This document shows, in pieces, positions 1-8,666 of a stretch of DNA of 64,000 nt (position 1 is its first letter; each line of letters begins with the position of its first letter). A program made the position numbers and the translations under genes. A model generated the notes under the pieces. It worked only from the letters and a program-made list of their open reading frames with translations. It was not told the origin of the DNA and did no database searches. This stretch comes from Nocardia terpenica. Its GTDB lineage: Bacteria; Actinomycetota; Actinomycetes; Mycobacteriales; Mycobacteriaceae. Where the stretch lies: NCBI RefSeq assembly GCF_013186535.1, contig NZ_JABMCZ010000001.1:1054001-1118000 (forward strand), in the 5' to 3' direction.

Positions 1-2
1 AG

Positions 3-89
3 ATCAATCGCTGGGTGACCGACACCTTCACCCCCACCACCGTCGACGGCGTCACCGTCTACGACCTGACCGCGCCCAAGGCCCGGTAA
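3..89 (+). CDS. C-terminal end of an unrecognised protein (5' truncated by window edge)
   Basis: An open frame enters from the left edge and ends with TAA at 87-89, giving 28 residues that finish in VYDLTAPKAR. The codons have the strong third-position G/C preference of the neighbouring genes, so it looks like real coding sequence. It converges with the Pnkp gene, with 13 bases between the two stop codons. The fragment has no motif that I can assign, and I propose no function. Confidence 0.55.
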   Translation: MNRWVTDTFTPTTVDGVTVYDLTAPKAR

Positions 90-102
90 CCGGTAGCACC
101 GC

Positions 103-2673
103 CTACAGGCGCGGGTCGACCGGTTCGGATTCCAGTGCCAGGACGGCGAATACGGCCTCGTGGACTCGCCACAGGGGGTCGCCGGAGACGAAGCGGTCCA
201 GGGACTCCAGGCCGAGGGCGTATTCGCGCAGGGCCAGGGCGCGTTTGCGGCCCAGGCCGCGCGAGCGGAGGCGGGACAGGTTGGCGGGGTGGCGGTATTC
301 CGGGCCGTAGATGATCCGGAGATATTCGGGGCCACGGCATTTCATGCCCGGCTGTATCGGTCGGCCCGGTGCGGTGGGGGAGAACGCCAGCGAGTCGGCC
401 GGTTTGACCACCATGCCCTCGCCTCCGGCGGCGGTCAGCTCGGTCCACCAGGCGGTGGCGGCGGATTCGTCCTCAGGGACGGTGAGATCGACGAACACCC
501 GCCGGGTCGGGGCGAACAGGTCCGGGTCGGCGGCCACCAGGGTATCGAGCTGGCGCAGATGCCAATCGTGGTCGCGGATGGCGTGATTCGCGCCCTCGGC
601 GGCCAGGATCTGGAACGGCGCCAGGCGCACGCCGTCCAGGCCGTCCACCGGCCAGCAGTAGCGGCCGTAGGCGGCGGTGAAGGCGTCCGCGTCGACGCGG
701 CGAACGCCGGTGCGGTCGGCCAGTTCGCCTACGTCCAAACCTCTTTCGGCCGCCGCGGCCAGCACGTCGGTCGCCGCGCCCAGGGCGGCCCGCGCCGCCG
801 CGCCGACCGCGGCGTACTGCTCGCGCAGCAGCCCCATCGCCTTGGCCGACCACGGCAGCAGCTCGGCGTCCAGCGCCAGCCAGGACGTGTCCAGGGCGTC
901 GAACAGCCCGGCCCGCTCGGCGGCCGCGCGCACCCGCGCCAGCACCGCCTCGGTCCGCGCGGGGTCGTCGAAGAACGGGCGGCCGGTGCGGGTGTAGAGC
1001 GCCCCGGTGCCGCCGTCCGCGACGGCGAACCGGTCCCGCGCCGCCTGCGCCGACCGCGCCACCACCGCGACCGCGCGCGAACCCATATGCTTCTCCTCGC
1101 ACACCACCGACGTCACGCCCTCGGCGCGGTAGTAGCCGAAGACCTGCGCGGGATGCTCCAGCAGATCCCCGGAATCGGCTGTGGCACAGGGCGACATCGT
1201 CGGCGGCAGATAGATCAGCCAGCGCGGGTCGACCGCGAACCGGCTCATCACCTCCAGCGCGGCGCTCGCATTCTCCTCCTGCACGCTCACCCGGCCCAGG
1301 TGCCGGGTCGCCACCACGCGGCGGCCGATCACATCGTCGAGATCGAGCACGCCCGGATCCCGGCGCACCACCGCCCCGGTCGGCGCGGGCGTGTCCAGCG
1401 GGCGCGCGGGCTCGTACCAGACCTGCTGCGCCGGAACGGAAACCGGCTCCCGCTCCGGGTAGCGCAGCGCCGTCAGGCGGCCGCCGAACACCGCCCCGGT
1501 GTCCAGGCACAGCGTGTTGTTCACCCAGCGCAGCTCCGTGATCGGGGTGTGCCCGTACAGCACGGTGGCCCGGCCGCGATAGTCCTCGGCCCACGGGTAG
1601 CGCACCGGCAGGCCGTATTCGTCGGTCTCCCCGGTGGTTTCGCCGTACATGGCGAACGAGCGCACCCGCCCGGAGGCGCGGCCGTGATACTCCTGCTTCA
1701 GCCCGGCGTGCGCGACCACCAGCGCGCCGCCGTCGAGGACGTAGTGGCTCACCAGGCCGCGGCAGAACTCGTGCGCCGCCTTGCGGAACTCCTCGCCCTC
1801 GGCCTCCAGCTGCGCCAGCGATTCCGCCAGCCCGTGCGCGACGCGGGCCCGCTTGCCGTCCAGCGCCCGCACCAGCTTGTGTTCGTGATTTCCGGTGACG
1901 CACAACGCGTGTCCGGCCGCCACCATGCCCATCACCAGGCGCAGCACGCCCGGGGTGTCGGGGCCGCGGTCGACCAGATCGCCGACGAAGATCGCCGTGC
2001 GGCCGCCGGGGTGATGCGCGTCCACCGGGCGTCCCGCGTCGTCGCGGCGCAGCAGGTAGCCCAATTCGCCCAGCAGCGTTTCCAATTCGGCGCGGCAGCC
2101 GTGCACGTCGCCGATCACGTCGAACGGTCCCGTGAGCTCCCGCCGGTCGTTCCACGCCTTCTCGTCGACGACGGTGGCCGCGGCGATCTCCTCCACGCCG
2201 CGCAGCACATACACCCGGCGGAACCCCTCGCGCTCCAGCCCGCGCAGGCTGCGGCGCAGATCCCGCTGCTGGCGCGCCACCACGTGCCTGCCGAGATGCG
2301 CGCGGTCCGGGCGGGTGGCGTTGCGCTCCAGGCACACCCGCTCCGGCACGTCGAGCACGATCGCCACCGGCAACACATCGTGCTCGCGCGCCACCCGCAC
2401 CAGCTCCTGGCGGGCCATGGGCTGCACATTGGTCGCGTCGACCACCGTCCGCAGCCCGCGCCGCAACCGCACGCCCGCAATATGATGCACCAGCGCGAAC
2501 GCGTCCGCCGTGGCCGACTGATCGTTCTCGTCATCGCTGACGATGCCGCGGCACGCATCGGAGGAGACGATGGACGTGGCAAGGAAATGCGTCCGCGCGA
2601 AGGTCGATTTACCCGATCCGGTGCAGCCGATCAGGGCGACGAGCGACAGTTCGGGAATAGAGAGCTCGGCCAT
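103..2673 (-). CDS. pnkp: Polynucleotide kinase-phosphatase-ligase Pnkp (RNA repair)
   Basis: Predicted 856-residue trifunctional RNA-repair enzyme. The N-terminal P-loop kinase has GCTGSGKST at residues 16-24 for 5'-OH phosphorylation. A central calcineurin-like phosphatase has GDVHGC near 188, then GDLVDRG and GNHEHK, and would remove 2',3'-cyclic or 3' phosphate. The C-terminal adenylyltransferase (ligase) domain carries the nucleotidyl lysine in EKHMGS near residue 528. The length is close to the roughly 870 residues of the well-studied Clostridium thermocellum Pnkp. I chose the ATG at 2673-2671 because the protein then begins just ahead of the P-loop and overlaps the Hen1 stop by one base (TAATG). 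Ligation by bacterial Pnkp is known to need Hen1, which fits the adjacent gene. The assignment is strong; the RNA target is unknown. Confidence 0.93.
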   Translation of the reverse strand: MAELSIPELSLVALIGCTGSGKSTFARTHFLATSIVSSDACRGIVSDDENDQSATADAFALVHHIAGVRLRRGLRTVVDATNVQPMARQELVRVAREHDVLPVAIVLDVPERVCLERNATRPDRAHLGRHVVARQQRDLRRSLRGLEREGFRRVYVLRGVEEIAAATVVDEKAWNDRRELTGPFDVIGDVHGCRAELETLLGELGYLLRRDDAGRPVDAHHPGGRTAIFVGDLVDRGPDTPGVLRLVMGMVAAGHALCVTGNHEHKLVRALDGKRARVAHGLAESLAQLEAEGEEFRKAAHEFCRGLVSHYVLDGGALVVAHAGLKQEYHGRASGRVRSFAMYGETTGETDEYGLPVRYPWAEDYRGRATVLYGHTPITELRWVNNTLCLDTGAVFGGRLTALRYPEREPVSVPAQQVWYEPARPLDTPAPTGAVVRRDPGVLDLDDVIGRRVVATRHLGRVSVQEENASAALEVMSRFAVDPRWLIYLPPTMSPCATADSGDLLEHPAQVFGYYRAEGVTSVVCEEKHMGSRAVAVVARSAQAARDRFAVADGGTGALYTRTGRPFFDDPARTEAVLARVRAAAERAGLFDALDTSWLALDAELLPWSAKAMGLLREQYAAVGAAARAALGAATDVLAAAAERGLDVGELADRTGVRRVDADAFTAAYGRYCWPVDGLDGVRLAPFQILAAEGANHAIRDHDWHLRQLDTLVAADPDLFAPTRRVFVDLTVPEDESAATAWWTELTAAGGEGMVVKPADSLAFSPTAPGRPIQPGMKCRGPEYLRIIYGPEYRHPANLSRLRSRGLGRKRALALREYALGLESLDRFVSGDPLWRVHEAVFAVLALESEPVDPRL

Positions 2674-4253
2674 TACGCACCGACCTCCCCGCCGAATGCC
2701 GTTGCCGTATCGTCGGATATCGAACTCCGCTGGAACACCGCCATCTGCGTCGGCGCACCGAGCAGCGCGTCCTCGGGGCCGATCGGGTCGAATCGCACCG
2801 CATAGCCGTATCGTTCGGCCACTCCGTGCGCCCACGCGGCGAATTCCGCTCGGCTCCACTCGAATCGGTGGTCGGCATGCCGGAATCTCCCGCCCCGCAG
2901 GCCCTCGTAGCTGACGTTGTACTCCCCGTTGGGGGTGGTGACGATCACCGCACCCGGTGCGGCCGAACCGAACACCGCGTGCGCCAACGCCGCCAGCCGC
3001 GGCGGATCGACATGCTCGATCACCTCCATGAGCACCGCCGCGTCGTATCCGCGCAGCGCCGCATCGGTATAGGTGAGCGCACCCTGCCGCAGCGTCACCC
3101 GCTCCGCCACCCGCGGGGGCAGCCGATCCAGCCCCAGCCGCCGCTGCGCGATATGCAGCGCCCGCATCGACACATCCACCCCCACGATCTCGGCGAACCG
3201 CTTGTCCGCCAGCAACTCCCGAATCAACGCGCCCTCGCCGCACCCGAGATCCAGCACCCGCCGCGCCCCGACCTCCCGCAGCGCGTTCAGCACGGCCTGC
3301 CGCCGCGCCACCGCCAACGAGGGCCCACGCTCCCCGGCAGCAGCACTCGACTCACCCGCGCCGCATTCGGCCTCCGCCGCGCGTGCCCCCATCGCCGCCG
3401 GGTCGGTATCCGCGAGTGGACCATTCTGCGGCGCGGTCACTTCCGTGGCACCAGCCGCGCTGTCCACATTCTCCACCGCGCCCAGCTGCTCCGGATCCGT
3501 CTCGTCGATCTCGGCGAGCCGGGCGAGGGCCGCGCGGATGAGGGATCGGCGGCGGGACAGGTAGCGGTGGGTGATCCAGGTGCGCTCCGGGTGGGTGGGC
3601 AGCCAGCCTTCGCCCGCGCGCAGGAGTTTGTCGATCTCGTCGGGCGCCAGCCAGTAGTGCTTGGCGCCGTCGAGCGCGGGGAGCAGGACATACAGGTGGG
3701 ACAGGGCCTCGGCGACGCGGATGGTCGCGGCCAATTCCAGTCGCAGATAATGGGATTCGCCCCATTCGGGGAAGGCCGGATCGAGGGCGATCGGGGTGGC
3801 GCGCACCCGCCAGCCGAGCGGGGCGAACATGCGCTCGGCCAGTTCGGGGCCGCCCTGGCAGGGCACCGCGGGCAACTCCAGCCGCAGCGGTAGCGCGGTG
3901 GCGGCCAGGTCGGGCCGCTGCGCGCAGCGGCCGTGCAGCGCGGTGCCGAATACCGTCGCGATCGCCACCGCCAGCAGCGAGGACGCCGCGTAGGGGCGAT
4001 CGTTCACATACTGGCCGAGGCTGAATTCCGGTGTGCCGCGCGACTTTCCGCGCACCAGCCGGATCGGATCGATCTCCAGCAGCAGCGCCGCCGTGCAGCG
4101 CTGCTCGGCGGCCTCCGGATACAGCACGTGCGCCCTGCCGTAGGACTGCTCGAACACCTGCACCCGGCCGGGATTCTTGTGCAGCAGAAAGCCCAGGTCG
4201 GTGGCCACCCAGTCGGCCCCCGCCGCCCGCGTACAGGTGATGGTCAGTAGCAC
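2673..4253 (-). CDS. hen1: Hen1: RNA 3'-terminal ribose 2'-O-methyltransferase
   Basis: Predicted 526-residue protein starting at GTG 4253-4251. The N-terminal half, about residues 1-240, matches the bacterial Hen1 N-terminal domain that activates the ligase of Pnkp. The C-terminal half is an AdoMet methyltransferase with VLDLGCGEGA, then GVDVS, then the metal-binding signature EVIEH and a later histidine in HADHRFEW; Hen1 uses an E..EH..H set to bind a divalent metal. An acidic, alanine-rich linker of about 60 residues joins the two halves. The stop overlaps the pnkp start, so the two are cotranscribed and probably translationally coupled. The family methylates the 2'-OH at a cleaved RNA 3' end before sealing, so that the repaired site resists re-cutting by a ribotoxin. 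Confidence 0.92.
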   Translation of the reverse strand: MLLTITCTRAAGADWVATDLGFLLHKNPGRVQVFEQSYGRAHVLYPEAAEQRCTAALLLEIDPIRLVRGKSRGTPEFSLGQYVNDRPYAASSLLAVAIATVFGTALHGRCAQRPDLAATALPLRLELPAVPCQGGPELAERMFAPLGWRVRATPIALDPAFPEWGESHYLRLELAATIRVAEALSHLYVLLPALDGAKHYWLAPDEIDKLLRAGEGWLPTHPERTWITHRYLSRRRSLIRAALARLAEIDETDPEQLGAVENVDSAAGATEVTAPQNGPLADTDPAAMGARAAEAECGAGESSAAAGERGPSLAVARRQAVLNALREVGARRVLDLGCGEGALIRELLADKRFAEIVGVDVSMRALHIAQRRLGLDRLPPRVAERVTLRQGALTYTDAALRGYDAAVLMEVIEHVDPPRLAALAHAVFGSAAPGAVIVTTPNGEYNVSYEGLRGGRFRHADHRFEWSRAEFAAWAHGVAERYGYAVRFDPIGPEDALLGAPTQMAVFQRSSISDDTATAFGGEVGA

Positions 4254-4323
4254 TTGGTGATCCTCGCCCGTGGTGGTCTCGGCGGCAAGCGAATTCCGGA
4301 CCGAGTGGCCGCTCGCTTATCGC

Positions 4324-4893
4324 TCAGCCGACGGTCGCGAGCGCGGGCTCGAGGAGTTGCACCCGGCGTAACTCGTGCACGTGCAGCGTGGCCGGGCGGG
4401 GCGTGTCCCAGCGGGTCGGGCGGTTGCGGCGGCGCGCGGCATAGGCGGTGATCAGGTCGCGCGACAGCCGGGCCGGAGACAGGCGATCGGCCGCCCGCCG
4501 CGACAACCCGACGATCAGCATGTGCTCGGGTATATCGTCGACGGTATCGACAATGCGGAAAGTCCGGGCGTGCACCGGAATCGGCGCGGCTCGGATCTCG
4601 TCCAGGAAATCCGCGATCAGCACCGGCAGATCACGGCCGGAGGTGAGGATCGGCACCAGGTGCACGGTGGGCGCGGCATCGGCGGCCAGCACGAGCCGGG
4701 TCGCCGCGGAATTCACCACCGGGTGCACCGTGCGCAATGGTTCGTGGCGGGCGACGAGATCGGCGAACGCGTCTTGCAGACCGACCGCGTACAAATAGCC
4801 GGTGAATCGCAGCGCGAAGGAGACGATGCCGGGCCGGGGCGGCGCGGCGGGTTGCGGGGCGGGGGTCACCACGGTGGTTGTGCGCAGCTCCAT
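4324..4893 (-). CDS. Small condensation-domain-like protein lacking the catalytic histidines
   Basis: Predicted 189-residue protein. About residues 35-60 (FTGYLYAVGLQDAFADLVARHEPLRTV, split here as FTGYLYAVGLQ and DAFADLVARHEPLRTV) match the N-terminal signature of NRPS condensation / acyltransferase domains (aLraAl..lv.RHe.LRT). Near residue 130, where these domains carry HHxxxDG, it reads LSRRAADRLSPARL followed by SRDLITAYAARR. The downstream S-x-x-x-L-x-x-D-L...AY pattern is retained but both histidines are gone. The family domain is about 430 residues, so this is roughly its N-terminal half. It may be a non-catalytic remnant or a binding protein; no NRPS genes are nearby. It is divergent from the FKBP gene, with a 223-bp gap that holds a repeated CGTACGAG. 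Confidence 0.6.
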   Translation of the reverse strand: MELRTTTVVTPAPQPAAPPRPGIVSFALRFTGYLYAVGLQDAFADLVARHEPLRTVHPVVNSAATRLVLAADAAPTVHLVPILTSGRDLPVLIADFLDEIRAAPIPVHARTFRIVDTVDDIPEHMLIVGLSRRAADRLSPARLSRDLITAYAARRRNRPTRWDTPRPATLHVHELRRVQLLEPALATVG

Positions 4894-5116
4894 GCCGTTC
4901 CAATCCTCGTCCGTACCCGACGTTTCCGACGGTGTACGAGCGGAGCTTATAGCCGCCGTACGAGTTTTGCTGGAGAAGATTCGTACTTATTGTCGGCCGG
5001 GCGAATCCGGTCAGGGAAGGGTCAGGTCGAGGGGCGTGCGTAATAGGGGTGTGCGCGCACCGGTAGGTTTCGGCGCGGCGGCGATCCGCGTCGCCGACTC
5101 GGGAACAGGAGCGACT

Positions 5117-5671
5117 ATGCGCACAGTGGGCAGGATCGTCTCGACCGGCGTGGTCGCGGCCGCGGCGCTGACGCTGGTCGGGTGCGGGAGCGGCGACACA
5201 TCGTCCCCGTCCGGCTCGTCGACCACGGCCTCCGCGGCGACCTCGGTGGCCGCCGCACACGGCCGCGAGTGCACCGCCGACGATGTCAAGACCACCGGCG
5301 GCTTCGGCGAGGCGCCGACCATCACCATCCCCGACGACTGCGATCCGCCGAAGCAGCTGATCACCAAGGACCTGGTCAAAGGCAGCGGTCCGGGTGCGGC
5401 GCCCGGGCAGCGGCTGACCATGAACTACACCCTGGTCACCTGGTCGGACCGCAAGAAGCTGGACAGCTCCTTCGACCGCGGCCAGCCGTTCCCGCTCACT
5501 CTCGGTGCGGGCGAGGTCATTCCGGGCTGGGACAAGGGCCTAGCCGGTATCACGCAGGGCACCCGGCGGCTGCTGATCGTCCCGCCTGAACTGGGCTACG
5601 GCCAGGGCGGCAACGGCGTGAAACCCAACGAGACCCTCGTCTTCGTGACCGACGCCGTCAAGGTCGGTTGA
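5117..5671 (+). CDS. FKBP-type peptidyl-prolyl isomerase, lipoprotein
   Basis: Predicted 184-residue secreted lipoprotein. The N terminus has basic residues, a hydrophobic stretch and a lipobox ending LVGC at about residues 20-23, so it should be acylated and held on the outer face of the membrane. A Ser/Thr-rich linker follows. The C-terminal ~100 residues form an FKBP domain, with the recognisable VIPGWDKGL and PPELGYG segments that line the proline-binding pocket. I chose ATG 5117 because it has AGGAG at 5107-5111 and gives a clean signal peptide; an upstream in-frame extension to 4802 has neither. Likely role: folding of exported proteins. It lies directly ahead of tig, about 100 bp away. 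Confidence 0.9.
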   Translation: MRTVGRIVSTGVVAAAALTLVGCGSGDTSSPSGSSTTASAATSVAAAHGRECTADDVKTTGGFGEAPTITIPDDCDPPKQLITKDLVKGSGPGAAPGQRLTMNYTLVTWSDRKKLDSSFDRGQPFPLTLGAGEVIPGWDKGLAGITQGTRRLLIVPPELGYGQGGNGVKPNETLVFVTDAVKVG

Positions 5672-5771
5672 GCCGATTACAGCGCCCCGGGGCAGGTCTA
5701 CTAACCTGGTCGGGATGCGATCGGGGGGACCGACGACGTCAACCAGAGAACAACGAACAAGGAGCATGTCC

Positions 5772-7145
5772 GTGAAGAGCACCGTCGAGCAGCTGAGCCC
5801 GACCCGGGTCCGCATCAATGTCGAGGTGCCCTTCGAGGAGCTGAAGCCCGACTTCGACCGCGCCTACAAGGAGCTCGCCAAGCAGGTGCGCATCCCCGGC
5901 TTCCGCCCGGGCAAGGCGCCCGCCAAGCTGCTGGAGGCCCGCCTGGGCCGCGGCGCGATCCTCGAGCAGGTCGTCAACGACGCCCTGCCCGCGCGCTACA
6001 GCGAGGCCGTGACCACCTCCGAGGTGAAGGTCATCGGCCGCCCGGAGATCGAGATCACCAAGATCGAGGACGGCCAGGAGCTGGCCTTCTCCGCCGAGGT
6101 CGACGTCCGCCCCGAGATCGCCCTCCCGGCCTACGACAGCATTGCCGTCACCGTCGACCCGATCACCATCGCCGACGAGGACGTGGACAAGCAGCTGGAC
6201 TCGCTGCGGCAGCGCTTCGGCACCCTCAAGGGCGTCGACCGTCCCGTGCGCGATGGCGACTTCGTCTCGCTGGACCTGTCGGCCACCGTCGACGGCCAGG
6301 ACGTGCCGGAGGCGTCCACCACCGGCCTGTCGCACGAGGTCGGCTCGGGCCAGCTGATCGACGGCCTGGACGAGACCCTGACCGGCATGGTCGCCGAGGA
6401 GTCCAAGGAGTTCACCTCCACGCTGGTCGCCGGTGAGCACGCGGGCAAGGAAGCGGTCATCACCGTCAAGGTCAACTCGGTCAAGGAGCGCGAGCTGCCC
6501 GAGGCCGACGACGAATTCGCCCAGATGGCCAGCGAATTCGATACCGTCGACGAGCTGAAGACCGATCTGCGCAAGCGCGTGGAGCAGGGCAAGAAGGTGG
6601 AGCAGGCCGGCGCGATCCGCGACAAGGTGCTCGAGGCGCTGCTGGAGCAGACCGAGGTGCCGTTGCCCGAGGGCGCGGTGCAGGCCGAGGTCGACGCCGT
6701 GCTGCACGACGCGGTGCACGGCTTCGACCACGACGAGGCCAAGCTCGCCGAGGCGCTGGAGGCGCAGGGCTCCTCGCGCGAGGAGTTCGACAAGGACACC
6801 AAGGAGGCCGCCGAGAAGTCGGTGAAGACCCAGCTCCTGCTGGACGCCATCGCGGAGTCCGAGAACACCCAGGTCGGCCAGGAGGAGCTCACCGAGCGGA
6901 TCCTGTTCCAGTCGCAGCGCTACGGCCTGTCGCCGGAGCAGTTCATCCAGCAGGTGCAGCAGGCCGGGCAGCTGGGCGCGGTGTTCGCCGACGTCCGCCG
7001 CGGCAAGGCGCTGGCCACCGTGGTCGGCAAGGCGACGGTGACCGACACCGACGGCAACACCGTGGACACCACCGAGATGTTCGGTGGCCCGGAGGCGGAC
7101 ACCTCCGCCGACGAGTCCGCCGAGGCCACCGCGAGCGCCGAGTAA
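5772..7145 (+). CDS. tig: Trigger factor, ribosome-associated chaperone and PPIase
   Basis: Predicted 457-residue cytoplasmic chaperone that binds the ribosome exit tunnel. Seen in order: an N-terminal ribosome-binding domain with the GFRPGKAP signature loop near residue 45, a central FKBP-like domain, and a helical C-terminal substrate-binding domain ending in an acidic Glu/Ser/Ala tail. The start is GTG 5772, 7 nt from AAGGAG at 5759-5764, giving MKSTVEQLSPTRVR as in mycobacterial Tig. An ATG six bases upstream lies too close to that ribosome-binding site. The tig-clpP1-clpP2-clpX order is conserved in actinomycetes and couples folding with degradation. A strong hairpin follows at 7204-7243. 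Confidence 0.96.
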   Translation: MKSTVEQLSPTRVRINVEVPFEELKPDFDRAYKELAKQVRIPGFRPGKAPAKLLEARLGRGAILEQVVNDALPARYSEAVTTSEVKVIGRPEIEITKIEDGQELAFSAEVDVRPEIALPAYDSIAVTVDPITIADEDVDKQLDSLRQRFGTLKGVDRPVRDGDFVSLDLSATVDGQDVPEASTTGLSHEVGSGQLIDGLDETLTGMVAEESKEFTSTLVAGEHAGKEAVITVKVNSVKERELPEADDEFAQMASEFDTVDELKTDLRKRVEQGKKVEQAGAIRDKVLEALLEQTEVPLPEGAVQAEVDAVLHDAVHGFDHDEAKLAEALEAQGSSREEFDKDTKEAAEKSVKTQLLLDAIAESENTQVGQEELTERILFQSQRYGLSPEQFIQQVQQAGQLGAVFADVRRGKALATVVGKATVTDTDGNTVDTTEMFGGPEADTSADESAEATASAE

Positions 7146-7193
7146 CTACAGTGCACAACCAGCGCGGGTGCGGCCGGGAGACGGCGGGGTTTG

Positions 7194-7204
7194 CGCTGTG
7201 AGCG
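7194..7204. promoter_or_regulatory. Candidate ClgR-type operator (CGC-N5-GCG) upstream of clpP1
   Basis: CGC TGTGA GCG lies 112 bp before the clpP1 start. ClgR, the actinobacterial activator of clp genes, is known to bind CGC-N5-GCG sites with A/T-rich flanks, and GCG is followed here by AAG. The last base overlaps the tig terminator stem, and short motifs arise easily in high-GC DNA, so this is suggestive only. No clgR gene is present in the window. Confidence 0.35.
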
Positions 7205-7243
7205 AAGTGGGGCGGTACCGGAAGCTCGGTGCCGCCCCGCTTC
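7204..7243 (+). terminator. Stem-loop after tig
   Basis: GAAGTGGGGCGG pairs with CCGCCCCGCTTC, with one G-U pair, and the stem is extended imperfectly by TACCG/CGGTG around a short loop. It is followed by GTTAGGGTTTGTG. It looks like a rho-independent type stem with only a weak U run, separating tig from clpP1. Confidence 0.55.
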
Positions 7244-7315
7244 GTTAGGGTTTGTGTCAGCGAATCAGAAATGGCGGTGCTGGAAGCACCGAGCCGGTGA
7301 GAGAGGGCAGTTACC

Positions 7316-7930
7316 GTGACAATCAATCAGGCAGGGCCGGTCATGACATCCGCGACTGCTGGTCTCAACCTCAGTGATTCGGTGTACGAGCGTCTGCTGC
7401 GCGAACGCATCATCTTCCTGGGTACACAGGTCGACGACGACATCGCCAACAAGCTGTGCGCCCAGCTCCTGCTGCTGTCGGCGGAGGACCCCTCCCGCGA
7501 CATTCAGCTCTATGTCAATTCCCCGGGTGGCTCGGTGACCGCGGGCATGGCCATCTACGACACCATGCAGCTGGTCGCGTGCGACGTCGCCACCTACGGA
7601 CTGGGTCTGGCCGCCTCCATGGGTCAGTTCCTGCTGACCGCCGGCGCCAAGGGCAAGCGCCACGCGCTGCCGCACACCCGGGTCATGATGCACCAGCCGT
7701 CGGCCGGTATCGGTGGTAGCGCCACCGACATCTCCATCTACGCCGAGCAGCTGGCCCACACCAAGCGCGAGCTGAACGAGCTGCAGGCGCTGCACACCGG
7801 CAAGTCCATCGAGCAGGTCACCGCCGACGCCGACCGCGACCGCTGGTTCACCGCGCAGCAGGCCCTGGAGTACGGATTCATCGACAAGGTGATCACGCAC
7901 GCCCATCAGGTCAACGGCTCCGCCAACTAG
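7316..7930 (+). CDS. clpP1: ATP-dependent Clp protease proteolytic subunit ClpP1
   Basis: Predicted 204-residue serine protease subunit. The catalytic serine is S101 in GLAASMG, the histidine is H126 in VMMHQPS, and an aspartate follows in the C-terminal third. The NSPGGS oxyanion-loop motif is present. The start is GTG 7316 with GAGAGG 9 nt upstream; an in-frame ATG at 7343 is an alternative and would remove only the flexible N terminus. In actinomycetes ClpP1 and ClpP2 assemble into a mixed tetradecamer fed by ClpX or ClpC1. Only 27 bp separate it from clpP2, so they form an operon. Confidence 0.96.
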   Translation: MTINQAGPVMTSATAGLNLSDSVYERLLRERIIFLGTQVDDDIANKLCAQLLLLSAEDPSRDIQLYVNSPGGSVTAGMAIYDTMQLVACDVATYGLGLAASMGQFLLTAGAKGKRHALPHTRVMMHQPSAGIGGSATDISIYAEQLAHTKRELNELQALHTGKSIEQVTADADRDRWFTAQQALEYGFIDKVITHAHQVNGSAN

Positions 7931-7957
7931 CCACGACCCGAGACTTGGAGAAGAAGA

Positions 7958-8623
7958 ATGACTCTGATCGATCCGCGCTCCCTGTCCGGTAACGCACCGG
8001 CCGGTCCGCAGTCCCGCTACATCCTGCCGTCGTTCATCGAGCATTCGAGCTTCGGTGTCAAGGAGTCCAACCCCTACAACAAGCTGTTCGAGGAGCGCAT
8101 CATCTTCCTCGGCGTGCAGGTGGACGACGCCTCGGCCAACGACATCATGGCTCAGCTGCTGGTGCTCGAGTCGCTGGATCCCGATCGCGACATCACCATG
8201 TACATCAACTCCCCGGGTGGCTCGTTCACCTCGCTGATGGCGATCTACGACACCATGCAGTACGTGCGCGCCGACGTGGCGACGGTATGCCTGGGCCAGG
8301 CCGCCTCCGCCGCCGCGGTCCTGCTGGCCGCCGGCACCCCCGGCAAGCGCGCCTGCCTGCCCAACGCCCGCGTGCTCATCCACCAGCCGTCGCTGGAGGG
8401 TGGCATCCAGGGCCAGGTGTCGGATCTGGAGATCCAGGCCGCCGAGATCGAGCGCATGCGCCGCCTGATGGAAACCACCCTGGCGCGCCACACCGGCAAG
8501 GACGCGGACACCATCCGCAAGGACACCGACCGCGACAAGATCCTCACCGCCGACGAGGCCAAGGAATACGGGATCATCGATACGGTCTTCGACTACCGGA
8601 AACTCAGCGCTCAGAAGAAGTGA
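7958..8623 (+). CDS. clpP2: ATP-dependent Clp protease proteolytic subunit ClpP2
   Basis: Predicted 221-residue partner of ClpP1. The catalytic S117 is in GQAASAAAVLL, H142 in RVLIHQPS, and NSPGGSF is present. The protein has the longer N-terminal leader (YILPSFIEHSSFG) typical of actinobacterial ClpP2, which is processed or forms the axial loops. GAGAAGAAG lies just before the ATG. It ends 333 bp before clpX, with a stem-loop at 8634-8666, so clpX may have its own promoter. Confidence 0.96.
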   Translation: MTLIDPRSLSGNAPAGPQSRYILPSFIEHSSFGVKESNPYNKLFEERIIFLGVQVDDASANDIMAQLLVLESLDPDRDITMYINSPGGSFTSLMAIYDTMQYVRADVATVCLGQAASAAAVLLAAGTPGKRACLPNARVLIHQPSLEGGIQGQVSDLEIQAAEIERMRRLMETTLARHTGKDADTIRKDTDRDKILTADEAKEYGIIDTVFDYRKLSAQKK

Positions 8624-8633
8624 TCGCGCACGG

Positions 8634-8666
8634 CCTCCCGTCGTCATCGCGCACGGCGGCGGGAGG
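8634..8666 (+). terminator. Stem-loop downstream of clpP2
   Basis: CCTCCCG at 8634-8640 pairs perfectly with CGGGAGG at 8660-8666 across a 19-nt loop, followed by TTTCGTGCCG. The outer bases GCAC/GTGC can also pair. It is probably a terminator or attenuator between clpP2 and clpX. Confidence 0.4.

Noticed and set aside
160..2805. Long plus-strand open frame opposite pnkp
   Set aside because: It is rich in Arg, His, Gln and Gly without domains and mirrors the pnkp codons; high-GC genes routinely leave open antisense frames.
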